A stretch of 64,000 nucleotides of DNA from Gallionella sp. GTDB taxonomy: Bacteria; Pseudomonadota; Gammaproteobacteria; Burkholderiales; Gallionellaceae. The position numbers and the translations under genes were made by a program. The notes under the pieces are model-generated. The model worked only from the letters and a program-made list of their open reading frames with translations. It was not told where the DNA came from and made no database searches. How positions within the stretch are numbered: the first letter of the stretch is position 1; each line of letters opens with the position of its first letter. Below, one piece after another: positions 46,596 through 56,042 of the stretch. Where the stretch lies: NCBI GenBank assembly GCA_030652475.1, contig JAUSAO010000114.1, positions 1-64,000 on the forward strand. Reading direction: 5' to 3'.

Positions 46596-49264
46596 CCACT
46601 TTCCTGCCCAAGATTTACCAGCAATCGGTACTCGATAGCGTCGAGACTTATTTCCGCGCCTGTTTGCAACTGGGCGATGCGGACATCGCGTTTTACCAGA
46701 CCACGCGGGAACTGTGGGGCGACGGCAGCAAGTACCGCCCGATCACAGGTTTTTCATCCGACATGCCGTATTTTTGTCTGCGTGTGCCGACTGGCGGCGG
46801 CAAGACCTGGCTGGCGGCGAAGAGTGTGGCATTGATTAACACGCATTTGTTGCGCTGCGAACACAGCGTGATTCTGTGGCTGGTGCCGTCCAAGGCGATA
46901 CGCGAGCAGACGCTGAACGCCTTGCGCAACCCGCAACACCCCTATCATTCCGCGTTGCGCGAAGCCGGGCCGCTGACGGTGCTGGAACTGGACGAGGCGA
47001 AAAGCGTGACGCGCGCTACGCTGGATACTTCCACCACGGTGATCGTGGCGACGGTGCAGGCGTTCCGCCGCGAGGATACTGACTGGCTGAAGGTGTATCA
47101 ATCGAGCGGCGCGCTGATGCATCACTTCGAGCATCTGACCTCGGAACAACGTGCTGAACTATTACGCGACGGCGAGACGATGCCGTATTCGCTGGCGAAT
47201 GTGCTGCGCCTGCGCCGCCCGTTCGTGATCGTGGATGAGGCACATAACAACCGCACGCCGCTGTCATTCAAGACCTTTGCCGATTTTCGTCCGAGCGGCA
47301 TTCTGGAGCTGACTGCCACGCCGGACACCGAGCAAACGCCGAGCAACGTGCTGCACAGCGTGTCTGCCGCCGAATTGAAAGCGGAACAGATGATCAAGCT
47401 GCCTATCATGCTGGAGACTGAACCGAACTGGCAGCAGTGTCTGGCAGATGCGCTGGCGCGGCGCGGCGAGCTGCAAACACTGGCTGATTTGGAAGCGCGG
47501 CAGGGCGCGGCGTATTTGCGTCCGCTGGTGCTGATACAGGCGGAGAAACGCCGCAAAGGAGTCGAGACGCTGGACGTGGATCGCGTCAAGCATGAGCTGA
47601 TCGAGAACCATCGCGTGCCACCGGAAGAAATCATCATCGCCACGGGCGAAGAACGCGGGCTGGAAAAAGTGGAGGCCGACTATCTGCACGGCATCGCCGA
47701 TACTGCCTGTCCGGTGAAATACGTTATCACGCAACAGGCGCTGGCCGAAGGCTGGGACTGCCCCTCCGCCTATATTCTGGTGAGCATGGCCGAACTGCAT
47801 TCGGCGACCTCAGTGGAGCAATTGCTGGGACGCGTGCTGCGTCAACCCGATGCGCGCCGACGCAACAGCCAGCCGCTGAACCAATCCTATGCGTTTGTGG
47901 TGTCGCGTAATTTTGCCGATACCGCCTCGGCACTGCGTGACCGACTGGTGCAGGGCGCAGGCTTTGACCGCCATGCGGCTGCGGAATTCGTGCAGGCCGT
48001 TGACCCGCTGCAAAGGCCGCTGGATATTGAGGGCAATGCGGGGCGCATCGTGATTCATCCTGTGGTGGTGACCCTGCCGGAAAAGCCTGACCTGAAAAGT
48101 ATACCCAAGGCGCTGCGCGACAAATTAAGCTGGGACGACAAGGCCAAAGAACTGACCATCTCGCAGCCTTTGTGCGAGGCCGAGCAGCAGAATATCGAAC
48201 AAGCCGTGCAAAGCATGGCCGCGAAAGCCGCCATCGGGCAGGCGGCGGTTGCCAGCCGCACCACGGCGGTGGAGTTTTTTTACACGCCTGCCGAACTGGG
48301 CACACGCTTTGTCGTGCCGCAAATGGCGCTGTCCATGCAGGGCGAATTCACCTTGTTCGACGACCCGGAAGTGCTTGAATATCCTTGGGATTTATCACGC
48401 TACGATGCCGCGCCAACGACGGAAAATCTGGCCGAACTGAATGCGGCGCTCAAGGTATCCGAAGGCGGCGAGATAGACGTGGACGATACCGGCAGAATGA
48501 CCGCGCGCTTTATCGCCGATATGCAACGGGATTTGGGACTGGCGTATCGACCGGAAAACTGGGACGAGGTGAAACTGGCCTCCTGGCTGTGCCGCAACCT
48601 TCCCGAACCCTCCATCACCCATGCCAGCAAACAGGCCTTTGTTGCGCACTGGATCAGCGAGCTTCTTGCCCGTCCCGGTTACGATCTGGGACGCACCAAC
48701 CGGCAGAAATTTCTGATCCGCAACCTGCTGGAACAGCGCATCAAGGCGCTGCGCATCGCGGCGGTCAAACAGGCGTATCAACAAACCCTGTTCGGCGCAG
48801 ACAATGAAACGCGCGTGGCGGTCAATGACAGTTACTGTTTCGAGTATCACCCGCAAGGCTATGCGCCCAGCCGCGATTATGACGGGCGCTTCGGACAGTT
48901 TACTTTTAAGAAGCACTATTACGGACGCATCGGCGATTTCGACAGCGGTGAGGAATTCGCCTGTGCCTGCTGGCTGGAAACTCAGGCACAAAAGGGGCGC
49001 ATCAATTTCTGGGTGCGCAATCTGGTGCGTAAGGAAGGCTGCTCATTCTTCCTGCAAAAAGCCGATGGGCGCTTTTATCCTGATTTCTTATGCCAGTTAC
49101 CGGATGGCACGGTACTCGTTGTCGAATATAAAGGCGCAAACGGTTGGGCGAACGCCGCTGATGATCGCCTGATCGGCAATTTGTGGGCGGAGTTATCCGG
49201 TGGTCGCTGCCGCTTCGTGATGGTGAAAGACAAAGAGTGGCAAGGAATAGAGGCAATTCTATGA
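46592..49264 (+). CDS. Type III restriction enzyme Res subunit
   Basis: The 890-residue subunit has the superfamily 2 translocase core with Walker A PTGGGKT at 66-72, DEAH at 215-218 and TATPD. Motif VI-like SVEQLLGRVLRQPDARRR follows. A C-terminal nuclease of the PD-(D/E)XK type shows D831 (FYPDFL), E845 and K847 (VVEYKG). With Mod it should cut unmodified DNA after long-range communication. No frameshift is seen, so the enzyme looks intact. Confidence 0.9.
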   Translation: MTTFLPKIYQQSVLDSVETYFRACLQLGDADIAFYQTTRELWGDGSKYRPITGFSSDMPYFCLRVPTGGGKTWLAAKSVALINTHLLRCEHSVILWLVPSKAIREQTLNALRNPQHPYHSALREAGPLTVLELDEAKSVTRATLDTSTTVIVATVQAFRREDTDWLKVYQSSGALMHHFEHLTSEQRAELLRDGETMPYSLANVLRLRRPFVIVDEAHNNRTPLSFKTFADFRPSGILELTATPDTEQTPSNVLHSVSAAELKAEQMIKLPIMLETEPNWQQCLADALARRGELQTLADLEARQGAAYLRPLVLIQAEKRRKGVETLDVDRVKHELIENHRVPPEEIIIATGEERGLEKVEADYLHGIADTACPVKYVITQQALAEGWDCPSAYILVSMAELHSATSVEQLLGRVLRQPDARRRNSQPLNQSYAFVVSRNFADTASALRDRLVQGAGFDRHAAAEFVQAVDPLQRPLDIEGNAGRIVIHPVVVTLPEKPDLKSIPKALRDKLSWDDKAKELTISQPLCEAEQQNIEQAVQSMAAKAAIGQAAVASRTTAVEFFYTPAELGTRFVVPQMALSMQGEFTLFDDPEVLEYPWDLSRYDAAPTTENLAELNAALKVSEGGEIDVDDTGRMTARFIADMQRDLGLAYRPENWDEVKLASWLCRNLPEPSITHASKQAFVAHWISELLARPGYDLGRTNRQKFLIRNLLEQRIKALRIAAVKQAYQQTLFGADNETRVAVNDSYCFEYHPQGYAPSRDYDGRFGQFTFKKHYYGRIGDFDSGEEFACACWLETQAQKGRINFWVRNLVRKEGCSFFLQKADGRFYPDFLCQLPDGTVLVVEYKGANGWANAADDRLIGNLWAELSGGRCRFVMVKDKEWQGIEAIL

Positions 49265-49668
49265 GCGAAGATATTTCAACCAGCCTGACACTCGCTGTAC
49301 CTGAGGGTTACGCCGACTGGTTGAAGCAATTAAAAACCGACATTGCCCGTGCCCAGCAGCGTGCCGCACTATCGGTTAATGCCGAGTTGGTGCAGCTTTA
49401 TGGGCGCATCGGGCGGGATATTTTGCAACGGCAGGATGCGCAGATTAAAGCGGATGACGACCATCCCACTATCGGCTTGTTGCTGTGCAAGAAACAGAAC
49501 CGCCTGGTCGCAGAATATGCATTGTCCGGTATAGACAAACCTATCGGAGTGGCCGAATACCAATTACTACGCGACTTACCGGAACAATTAGGAAAAATCC
49601 TGCCCAGTATTGCGGAAATTGAGGCCGAGCTGGCTGGCGAGCTAGGCTCGCCGAATAAAATCACATGA
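49261..49668 (+). CDS. DUF1016 (YhcG-type) protein with internal deletion
   Basis: Residues about 1-58 match the start of DUF1016/YhcG proteins (WLKQLKTDIARAQQRAALSVNAELV, then GRIGRDILQRQ). From residue 59 the sequence continues directly with the C-terminal end (DAQIKADDDHPTIGLLLCKK, then AEYALSGIDKPIGVAEYQLL). The middle of the normal protein of about 350 residues, including most of the PD-(D/E)XK nuclease core, is missing, with the join near 49432-49437 in frame. The ATG overlaps the res stop and the stop overlaps the next gene, both by 4 bases. Confidence 0.72.
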   Translation: MSEDISTSLTLAVPEGYADWLKQLKTDIARAQQRAALSVNAELVQLYGRIGRDILQRQDAQIKADDDHPTIGLLLCKKQNRLVAEYALSGIDKPIGVAEYQLLRDLPEQLGKILPSIAEIEAELAGELGSPNKIT

Positions 49669-50267
49669 ATATCACAGCTCAAAAAAAACAGATCAGAAAA
49701 GATATCCTCTCCGCGCGCGAGCAGTTGACGCCCGCGATGCGTGCCGTGCATAACGCGGCGATCACCGAACGTTTGTTAAAAATGCCGGAATACCGTCAAG
49801 CCAATACGGTGCTGGGCTATATGAACTTTGGCAGCGAGTATGACAGTGCATTGTGGATATCACAGGCGTTGGCAGACGGCAAACAACTGGCTTTGCCCAG
49901 GGTGAATCGTCATGGCAATACACTCGATTTGTATTGGGTAGATGACCTGGAAATCCAGCTGGCATCAGGTTTATGGGGGATACGCGAACCGATAGTCGAA
50001 CGCTGCAAACGGCTGAATGACATAAATGAGGTAGAATTCGCCCTGTTGCCCGGCGTCGCGTTTAGCCGGGATGGCGCGCGACTCGGGTACGGCGGCGGTT
50101 ATTACGATAAACTGTTGGCACAAATGACGCATCGCCCGACGCTGGTTTGCGCCGCGTTCGGGCTGCAAATCGTGGCGCAGATTCCACAGGAAGAGACAGA
50201 TATCAGAACCGCGTGGATTGTCACCGAGTCAGAAACGATAAACTGCTCAGCAACAGGAAATACATAA
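49665..50267 (+). CDS. 5-formyltetrahydrofolate cyclo-ligase
   Basis: This 200-residue enzyme returns 5-formyl-THF to the folate pool using ATP. It has the family segments KKQIRKDILSAREQLTP near 6-22, LPGVAFSRDGARLGYGGGYYDKLLA near 126-150 with the ATP-binding GYGGGYYD, and an N-terminal basic ATP site. In E. coli the gene is ygfA. It is coupled to the DUF1016 remnant by ATGA, so island and chromosome join at a tight boundary. Confidence 0.92.
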   Translation: MNITAQKKQIRKDILSAREQLTPAMRAVHNAAITERLLKMPEYRQANTVLGYMNFGSEYDSALWISQALADGKQLALPRVNRHGNTLDLYWVDDLEIQLASGLWGIREPIVERCKRLNDINEVEFALLPGVAFSRDGARLGYGGGYYDKLLAQMTHRPTLVCAAFGLQIVAQIPQEETDIRTAWIVTESETINCSATGNT

Positions 50268-50276
50268 AGCTCCGCC

Positions 50277-50296
50277 ATTCCGGCTTGCGCCGGAAT
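50277..50296. repeat. Hairpin repeat before aceE
   Basis: ATTCCGGC and GCCGGAAT pair as an 8-base stem with a TTGC loop between the folate enzyme gene and aceE. It may act as a weak terminator or belong to the ATTCCCGC repeat group. Confidence 0.5.
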
Positions 50297-50347
50297 AATG
50301 GACTAAAAAGTTTCCGGCAAGAATAACTTTAGTGAGAAAGTGAAAAG

Positions 50348-53005
50348 ATGGCGAACTTACCTGATTATGATCCGCAGGAAACCCAGGAGTGGCTGGATGC
50401 TCTTGAGTCGGTACTGAAAAATGAAGGCGCGGAACGCGCCCATTTTCTGCTCGGTCAGTTGATAGACAAGGCGCGCAGTTCCGGCGCAGGTGTGCCGTTC
50501 AGCGCAACCACGCCGTATTGCAACAGCATCGCGCTGGGCGACGAAGAACGCTCGACCGGCGATCGTGAAATGGAACATCGCATACGCGCGCTGATGCGCT
50601 GGAATGCAATGGCACTGGTGCTGAATGCCAATCGCGACTCCTCCGAACTGGGCGGACATATCGCCAGCTTCGCATCGGCGGCGACGCTGTATGACGTGGC
50701 GTTCAATCATTTCTTCCACGGCAAGACTGACACGCACGGCGGCGATCTGGTTTATTTTCAGGGCCACTCGTCCCCCGGTGTATATGCACGTGCCTATCTC
50801 GAAGGTCGCATCAGCGAAGAGCAAATGTACAAATTCCGCCAGGAGACGAGCGGGGATGGCCTGTCCTCCTACCCGCATCCCTGGCTGATGCCGGATTTCT
50901 GGCAGTTCCCTACCGTGTCGATGGGACTCGGTCCGTTGATGGCGATTTATCAGGCGCGTTTCATGCGCTATCTGCAACATCGCGGCCTGGTAGAAACCGA
51001 TGGGCGCAAGGTATGGGCTTATCTGGGCGACGGCGAAACGGATGAGCCGGAATCATTGGGCGCGATTTCCATGGCCGGACGCGAGAAGCTCGACAACTTG
51101 ATTTTTGTGGTGAACTGCAATTTGCAGCGTCTGGACGGGCCGGTACGCGGCAACGGCAAGATTATCCAGGAACTGGAAGGGGTATTCCGCGGCGCGGGTT
51201 GGAACGTCATCAAGATCGTCTGGGGCGGCAAGTGGGATCGCCTGTTCGCCAAGGACAAGAACGGCCTGCTGCAGAAACGCATGCAGGAAGTGGTGGACGG
51301 CGAATACCAGACCTACAAATCGAAAGATGGCGCCTATGTACGCGAACACTTTTTCGGAAAATATCCAGAGCTGCTGGAAATGGTCGCCGATATGTCGGAT
51401 GACGAAATCTGGCGTCTGAATCGCGGCGGCCATGATCCGCACAAAGTATTTGCAGCCTACGCGGCAGCCACCAATCACACCGGCCAGCCTACTGTGATTC
51501 TGGCCAAGACCGTCAAGGGTTACGGCATGGGCGAAGCGGGCGAAGCACAGAACATCACCCATCAGCAAAAGAAAATGGCAGGACAGGTACTGCTTAAATT
51601 CCGCGACCGTTTCAATATCCCGTTGAACGATGCGGAAGTGGCCAGCCTGAATTTTTATCGTCCGCCTGAGGACAGCCTGGAAATGAAATACCTCAAGGCG
51701 CGTACCGCGCAGATGGGTTCCGTACCTGCACGCAATCCGGCTACTGAGGCGCTGCAAATCCCCGCTCTGGATGCATTCGACTCCTTGCTGAAAAGTACAG
51801 AAGGCCGCGAAATCTCAACGACTATGGCGTTCGTGAGGATGCTGGGCATACTGGTCAAGGACAAGAACATCGGTCGTCAGATCGTGCCGATTGTGCCGGA
51901 TGAATCGCGCACCTTCGGTATGGAAGGCATGTTCCGTCAACTCGGCATTTTCTCGCAGGTGGGTCAGTTATATACCCCGCAGGATGCGGATCAGCTGATG
52001 TTCTACAAGGAAGTCAAAACCGGGCAGATTTTGCAGGAAGGCATCAACGAAGCAGGTGCGATGTCCTCGTGGATTGCGGCATCCACGGCTTATGCCAACC
52101 ACGGCAAGGCTATGCTGCCCTTCTATATCTACTACTCGATGTTCGGCTTCCAGCGTATCGGCGATCTGGCCTGGGCAGCAGGCGACATGCGCGCGCGCGG
52201 CTTCATGCTGGGCGGCACGGCAGGTCGCACCACGCTGAACGGTGAAGGTTTGCAACATCAGGATGGTCACAGTCACCTGATGTCGGCGATGATCCCGAAT
52301 TGCATATCCTACGATCCGACTTTTGCTTACGAACTGGCCGTGATCATTCATGACGGCATGCGCCGCATGTATGTCAATCAGGAAGACGTGTTCTATTACC
52401 TCACCGTGATGAACGAGAACTACGCGCACCCTGCCATGCCGGAAGGTGCGGAAGCCAACATCATCAAGGGCATGTACCTCTTCAGTGAAGGTGCAGGAGA
52501 TGAGAATAAGCCCAAGGTTCAGTTGATGGGCAGCGGCACGATATTACGCGAAACCATTGAAGCTGCCCAGTTGCTGGAAAATGATTTCGGCGTAATGGCA
52601 GATATCTGGAGCGTGACCAGCTTTACCGAATTGCGCCGCGACGGAATCGATTGCGAGCGCTGGAACATGCTGCATCCCGAAGAACAGCCGCGCTTCAGCC
52701 ACGTTGAACAATGCATGGCCGACCGCGATGGCCCGGTGATTGCCGCAACGGATTACATGCGTTCGTTCGCCGATCAGATTCGCGGTTTCCTGCCCAAGAA
52801 TTTCAAGGTGCTGGGCACGGATGGTTTCGGTCGTTCGGATACGCGCAAAAACCTGCGCCAGTTCTTCGAAGTGGATCGTTGCTACATCGCCGTGGCCGCA
52901 TTAAAGGCGTTGGCTGAAGAAGGCACAATCGATGCTTCCGAGGTCAGCCGTGCAATTGCACTTTACAATATCAATCCAGACAAACCCAATCCCGTATCGG
53001 TTTAA
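50348..53005 (+). CDS. aceE: Pyruvate dehydrogenase E1 component (homodimeric)
   Basis: This 885-residue thiamine-diphosphate enzyme decarboxylates pyruvate and acetylates the lipoyl group of E2. It shows the TPP motif GDGETDEPESLGA then NLIFVVNCNLQRLDGPVRGNG, and EDSLEMKYLKAR before the pyrimidine domain. The later GGTAGRTTLNGEGLQHQDGHSHL is characteristic of gram-negative AceE. Length is typical. E2 follows 52 bases later; no lipoamide dehydrogenase gene follows E2. Confidence 0.97.
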   Translation: MANLPDYDPQETQEWLDALESVLKNEGAERAHFLLGQLIDKARSSGAGVPFSATTPYCNSIALGDEERSTGDREMEHRIRALMRWNAMALVLNANRDSSELGGHIASFASAATLYDVAFNHFFHGKTDTHGGDLVYFQGHSSPGVYARAYLEGRISEEQMYKFRQETSGDGLSSYPHPWLMPDFWQFPTVSMGLGPLMAIYQARFMRYLQHRGLVETDGRKVWAYLGDGETDEPESLGAISMAGREKLDNLIFVVNCNLQRLDGPVRGNGKIIQELEGVFRGAGWNVIKIVWGGKWDRLFAKDKNGLLQKRMQEVVDGEYQTYKSKDGAYVREHFFGKYPELLEMVADMSDDEIWRLNRGGHDPHKVFAAYAAATNHTGQPTVILAKTVKGYGMGEAGEAQNITHQQKKMAGQVLLKFRDRFNIPLNDAEVASLNFYRPPEDSLEMKYLKARTAQMGSVPARNPATEALQIPALDAFDSLLKSTEGREISTTMAFVRMLGILVKDKNIGRQIVPIVPDESRTFGMEGMFRQLGIFSQVGQLYTPQDADQLMFYKEVKTGQILQEGINEAGAMSSWIAASTAYANHGKAMLPFYIYYSMFGFQRIGDLAWAAGDMRARGFMLGGTAGRTTLNGEGLQHQDGHSHLMSAMIPNCISYDPTFAYELAVIIHDGMRRMYVNQEDVFYYLTVMNENYAHPAMPEGAEANIIKGMYLFSEGAGDENKPKVQLMGSGTILRETIEAAQLLENDFGVMADIWSVTSFTELRRDGIDCERWNMLHPEEQPRFSHVEQCMADRDGPVIAATDYMRSFADQIRGFLPKNFKVLGTDGFGRSDTRKNLRQFFEVDRCYIAVAALKALAEEGTIDASEVSRAIALYNINPDKPNPVSV

Positions 53006-53057
53006 TACCGCAAGGGTCTGATATGAAGGTTACAGTTTGGAGTTATAGGAGAGACAC

Positions 53058-54362
53058 GTGGCAGATACTTCGACAAAGCTCAGTACAGGAATAAAACAGG
53101 TATTAGTGCCGGACATCGGCGACTACAAAGGGGTCAGCGTCATCGAGGTGATGGTCAAAGTTGGCGACACGATCAACGAAGAAGACACCCTGTTGACGCT
53201 GGAAACCGACAAGGCCGCAATGGATGTGCCCTCGCCCTATTCCGGCGTAGTCAAGGAATTGCATGTTGAAATCGGCGACAAGGTTTCACAAAATTCGCTG
53301 ATTCTGCTACTGGAGTGCGCAGAACAAATCCCCCCCAGCCCCCCTTTCACAAGGGGGGGGGCAGATAGTGTTCCCGCAGCGTCGCCTGCCCCTGCCGTAA
53401 CCCAAGTCGCTACTGCGCAAACACCCGTCGTCGCCCCCTTTGACAAAGGGGGGCTGGGGGGGATTTCAGCGCACGCCAGTCCGGCGATACGCCGTTTCGC
53501 GCGCGAGTTGGGCGTGGGCATTGCCCAGGTCAAAGGCAGCGGCGAAAAAGGCCGCGTGACAAAAGAAGATGTACAGAACTTCGTCAAGACCGCGCTGGCG
53601 CAGCCGCGTGCGGCGGCGGGCGGTAACGGTCTTCAGGTGCTGGATATGCCGGTGTTTGATTTCGCCAAATATGGCGCGATTGAAAGCAAGCCGCTGTCGC
53701 GCATCCAGAAGATTTCCGGCGCCAACCTGCACCGCAACTGGGTAACCATTCCACACGTCACGCAATTCGATGAAGCTGACATCACCGAGATGGAAGCCTT
53801 CCGCAAGCAACTGGGCGCAGAATACGCCAATCAAAACATCAAGATTACCCCGCTGGCCTTCATGCTCAAGGCGGTGGTCGCAGCCTTGCAGAAGTTTCCG
53901 AAATTCAATGCCTCGCTGGATGGCGAGAATCTGGTGCTCAAGCACTACTTCCACATCGGCGTGGCAGTTGATACGCCGGATGGCCTGATGGTTCCGGTGC
54001 TGAGGGACGTGGACAAGAAGGGCATCGTGCAACTGGCCAGCGAACTCGCCGAAATCAGTGCAAAAGCGCGCGACAAGAAAATCACGGCAAATGATATGCA
54101 GGGCGGCTGTTTCACCATTTCCAGCCTCGGCGGGATAGGTGGTACGGCATTTACACCCATAATCAACGCGCCTGAAGTCGCCATTCTGGGCGTGTCGCGT
54201 TCCTGCATGAAGCCGGTGTATCAGGATGGCGGTTTTGTGCCGCGTCTGATGCTGCCCTTATCGGTGTCCTACGACCATCGCGTCATCGACGGCGCGGCCG
54301 CAGCGCGTTTTACGGCCTATCTGGCGAAGGTGTTGTCCGATATACGCCGGTTGGCCCTGTAA
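53058..54362 (+). CDS. aceF: Pyruvate dehydrogenase E2 (dihydrolipoyl acetyltransferase)
   Basis: The 434-residue core subunit has one lipoyl domain (about 14-88, lipoyl Lys in LETDKAAMDVPSP) and a peripheral-subunit-binding domain (about 137-175, ASPAIRRFARELGVGIAQVKGSGEKGRVTKED). The catalytic domain ends with SVSYDHRVIDGAAAARF. Residues 4-11 (TSTKLSTG) and both ends of the linker (IPPSPPFTRGG and APFDKGGLGG) are encoded by dispersed repeats. GTG 53058 follows TAGGAGAG. Confidence 0.96.
   Translation: MADTSTKLSTGIKQVLVPDIGDYKGVSVIEVMVKVGDTINEEDTLLTLETDKAAMDVPSPYSGVVKELHVEIGDKVSQNSLILLLECAEQIPPSPPFTRGGADSVPAASPAPAVTQVATAQTPVVAPFDKGGLGGISAHASPAIRRFARELGVGIAQVKGSGEKGRVTKEDVQNFVKTALAQPRAAAGGNGLQVLDMPVFDFAKYGAIESKPLSRIQKISGANLHRNWVTIPHVTQFDEADITEMEAFRKQLGAEYANQNIKITPLAFMLKAVVAALQKFPKFNASLDGENLVLKHYFHIGVAVDTPDGLMVPVLRDVDKKGIVQLASELAEISAKARDKKITANDMQGGCFTISSLGGIGGTAFTPIINAPEVAILGVSRSCMKPVYQDGGFVPRLMLPLSVSYDHRVIDGAAAARFTAYLAKVLSDIRRLAL
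53326..53466. repeat. Long C/G-rich inverted repeat in the aceF linker
   Basis: 53326-53360 (AAATCCCCCCCAGCCCCCCT then TTCACAAGGGG) and 53434-53466 are near-identical inverted copies. They flank 73 bases of Ala/Pro-rich linker coding sequence and both remain in frame. Confidence 0.8.
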
Positions 54363-54477
54363 CGTGCATGAACAAGTGAACAACCTTGATAATGAAACTA
54401 CCATGCACGTTCCCTCACCCAAACCCTCTCCCAAAGGGAGAGGGAACAAACGAACGCTTGCGCGAGTTGCACGTTAA
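54363..54477. other. Spacer with CCCTCTCCC repeat before nadD
   Basis: The spacer holds CCCTCACCCAAACCCTCTCC and AAAGGGAGAGGG at 54409-54448, a palindromic repeat of the same family as inside mod. No terminator with a T run is seen. The direct repeats of GCACGT/TGCACG near 54363 and 54467 bracket it. Confidence 0.5.
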
Positions 54478-55131
54478 TTGAAACCGATCGGCATCCTCGG
54501 CGGCACATTTGACCCGGTACACTACGGTCACCTGCGTCTGGCCGAGGAGATGAGGGAGCTGGCCGGATTACAGCAGATCCGCTTCATCCCGACCGGCAAT
54601 CCGCCACATCGCGACGCGCCGCAGGTATCGGCACTGCATCGCAGCGCGATGGTGAAACTGGCGATAGTCGATCACCCCGATTTCGTGCTGGATGAACGCG
54701 AAGTCAGGCGCACTGCCAAGTGCTATACCGTGGACACCTTGCGCGAATTACGCACTGAGCTGGGTGAAGCCCAACCGCTGTGTCTGCTGATGGGCGGCGA
54801 TGCCTTCCTGCAATTGCATACCTGGCATCAATGGGAGAAATTGCTGGACCTCGCGCATATCGTGGTGGGTTATCGTCCGGGCTTCACGCTGGAGGAACGC
54901 ATCCACAGCGCGATGCCTGAATTACGCAAGCACTATCAGCAACGTCTGTGCAATGTGGATTTTTTATCGCAACACCCAGCCGGAGGGATTGCCGAACTGG
55001 CGATACCCAAGCTGGAAATATCTGCTACGCTGATCCGCAACCGGGTGGCAGAAAACCGCACCATACGCTACCTACTGCCCAGCGCAGTCGCTAATTACAT
55101 TTATCAACATCACTTATACGCCCCATGCTAA
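54478..55131 (+). CDS. nadD: Nicotinate-nucleotide adenylyltransferase
   Basis: NadD converts nicotinate mononucleotide to its dinucleotide in NAD synthesis. The 217-residue protein begins with GILGGTFDPVHYGHLRLAEE, containing the nucleotidyltransferase HxGH motif (HYGH). It has FIPTGNPPHR near 37-46 and the C-terminal ISATLIRNRVAENRTIRYLLP with the ISxTxIR motif. The start is TTG at 54478. It heads a nadD-rsfS-rlmH-maf-rng cluster common in proteobacteria. Confidence 0.95.
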   Translation: MKPIGILGGTFDPVHYGHLRLAEEMRELAGLQQIRFIPTGNPPHRDAPQVSALHRSAMVKLAIVDHPDFVLDEREVRRTAKCYTVDTLRELRTELGEAQPLCLLMGGDAFLQLHTWHQWEKLLDLAHIVVGYRPGFTLEERIHSAMPELRKHYQQRLCNVDFLSQHPAGGIAELAIPKLEISATLIRNRVAENRTIRYLLPSAVANYIYQHHLYAPC

Positions 55132-55487
55132 CTACTGAAGAAAAAACCAAAGCTGTTGTCGCCGCCCTGGAAGACATCAAAGCCACCGACATTACGGTAA
55201 TCGACACCAGCAAACTCAGTTCGCTGTTTGATCGCATGATTATCGCCTCCGCCACTTCCACCCGCCAGACCAAGGCGCTGGCTGACAACGTGGTCGTCAA
55301 GCTCAAGGAGCAAGGCGAAGTCGTGTTTGGCCGCGAAGGCGAAGAAAGCGGCGAATGGATACTGGTTGATTTGGGTGAAGTGCTGGTACACATCATGCAA
55401 CCAGCCACGCGCAGCTATTACAATCTCGAAGAACTGTGGAGCAAGGCACAGGCAGCGCGCCCCAAGCTGGCTCCAGCACCCGAGTAA
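55125..55487 (+). CDS. rsfS: Ribosomal silencing factor RsfS
   Basis: RsfS binds uL14 on the large subunit and blocks subunit joining in starvation. The 120-residue product has the core [32 protein letters not shown] and [22 protein letters not shown] near 73-94. It overlaps nadD by 7 bases. Confidence 0.95.
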   Translation: MLTTEEKTKAVVAALEDIKATDITVIDTSKLSSLFDRMIIASATSTRQTKALADNVVVKLKEQGEVVFGREGEESGEWILVDLGEVLVHIMQPATRSYYNLEELWSKAQAARPKLAPAPE

Positions 55488-55488
55488 C

Positions 55489-55959
55489 ATGAAGCTGTTC
55501 ATCGTATCAGTCGGACACAAAATGCCCGACTGGATCACGACAGGCTTCAACGAATACACCAAGCGCATGCCGCGCGAGGCAAGAATCGAACTGCTGGAAA
55601 TCAGGCCGGAACCGCGCACCACGGGTAAAACCACGCTGCAAATCATGGAAGCCGAAGCGCAACGCATTCTGCATGCGCTGCCGCAAACCTGCCGCCGCAT
55701 TGCGCTGGATGAACACGGCGCACAGCCCACCACCAAACAGCTCGCCGCACAGATGAAAGACTGGATGGGGGAGGGGCGCGATGTTGCATTCATCATCGGC
55801 GGCGCAGATGGCCTGCACGATACGGTAAAACAATCGGCGCAACAATTGATGGCTTTATCCGCTTTCACGCTGCCGCACGCTTTCGTGCGTGTGTTGCTCG
55901 CCGAACAGCTGTATCGCGCTTACAGCCTGATGCACAATCACCCTTACCATAGAGAGTAG
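55489..55959 (+). CDS. rlmH: 23S rRNA pseudouridine-1915 N3-methyltransferase
   Basis: RlmH methylates pseudouridine 1915 of 23S rRNA. The 156-residue SPOUT protein begins [16 protein letters not shown]. It has [15 protein letters not shown] near 65-79, [13 protein letters not shown] near 102-114 and the knotted C-terminus [32 protein letters not shown] 55489 follows one base after the rsfS stop. Confidence 0.97.
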   Translation: MKLFIVSVGHKMPDWITTGFNEYTKRMPREARIELLEIRPEPRTTGKTTLQIMEAEAQRILHALPQTCRRIALDEHGAQPTTKQLAAQMKDWMGEGRDVAFIIGGADGLHDTVKQSAQQLMALSAFTLPHAFVRVLLAEQLYRAYSLMHNHPYHRE

Positions 55960-55961
55960 GG

Positions 55962-56028
55962 AGTGGTAAGTGGGGAGTGGTTGTCCCTACTCACCACTGA
56001 GGCGCGCAGCGCAGATCCACTTACCACT
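55962..56028. repeat. AGTGGTAAGTGG inverted repeat between rlmH and maf
   Basis: AGTGGTAAGTGG at 55962-55973 and CCACTTACCACT at 56017-56028 are perfect 12-base inverted repeats filling most of the 83-base spacer. Related partial copies (GGAGTGG, CACCACT) lie inside. Confidence 0.75.
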
Positions 56029-56042
56029 TACGAGATTTTAAA

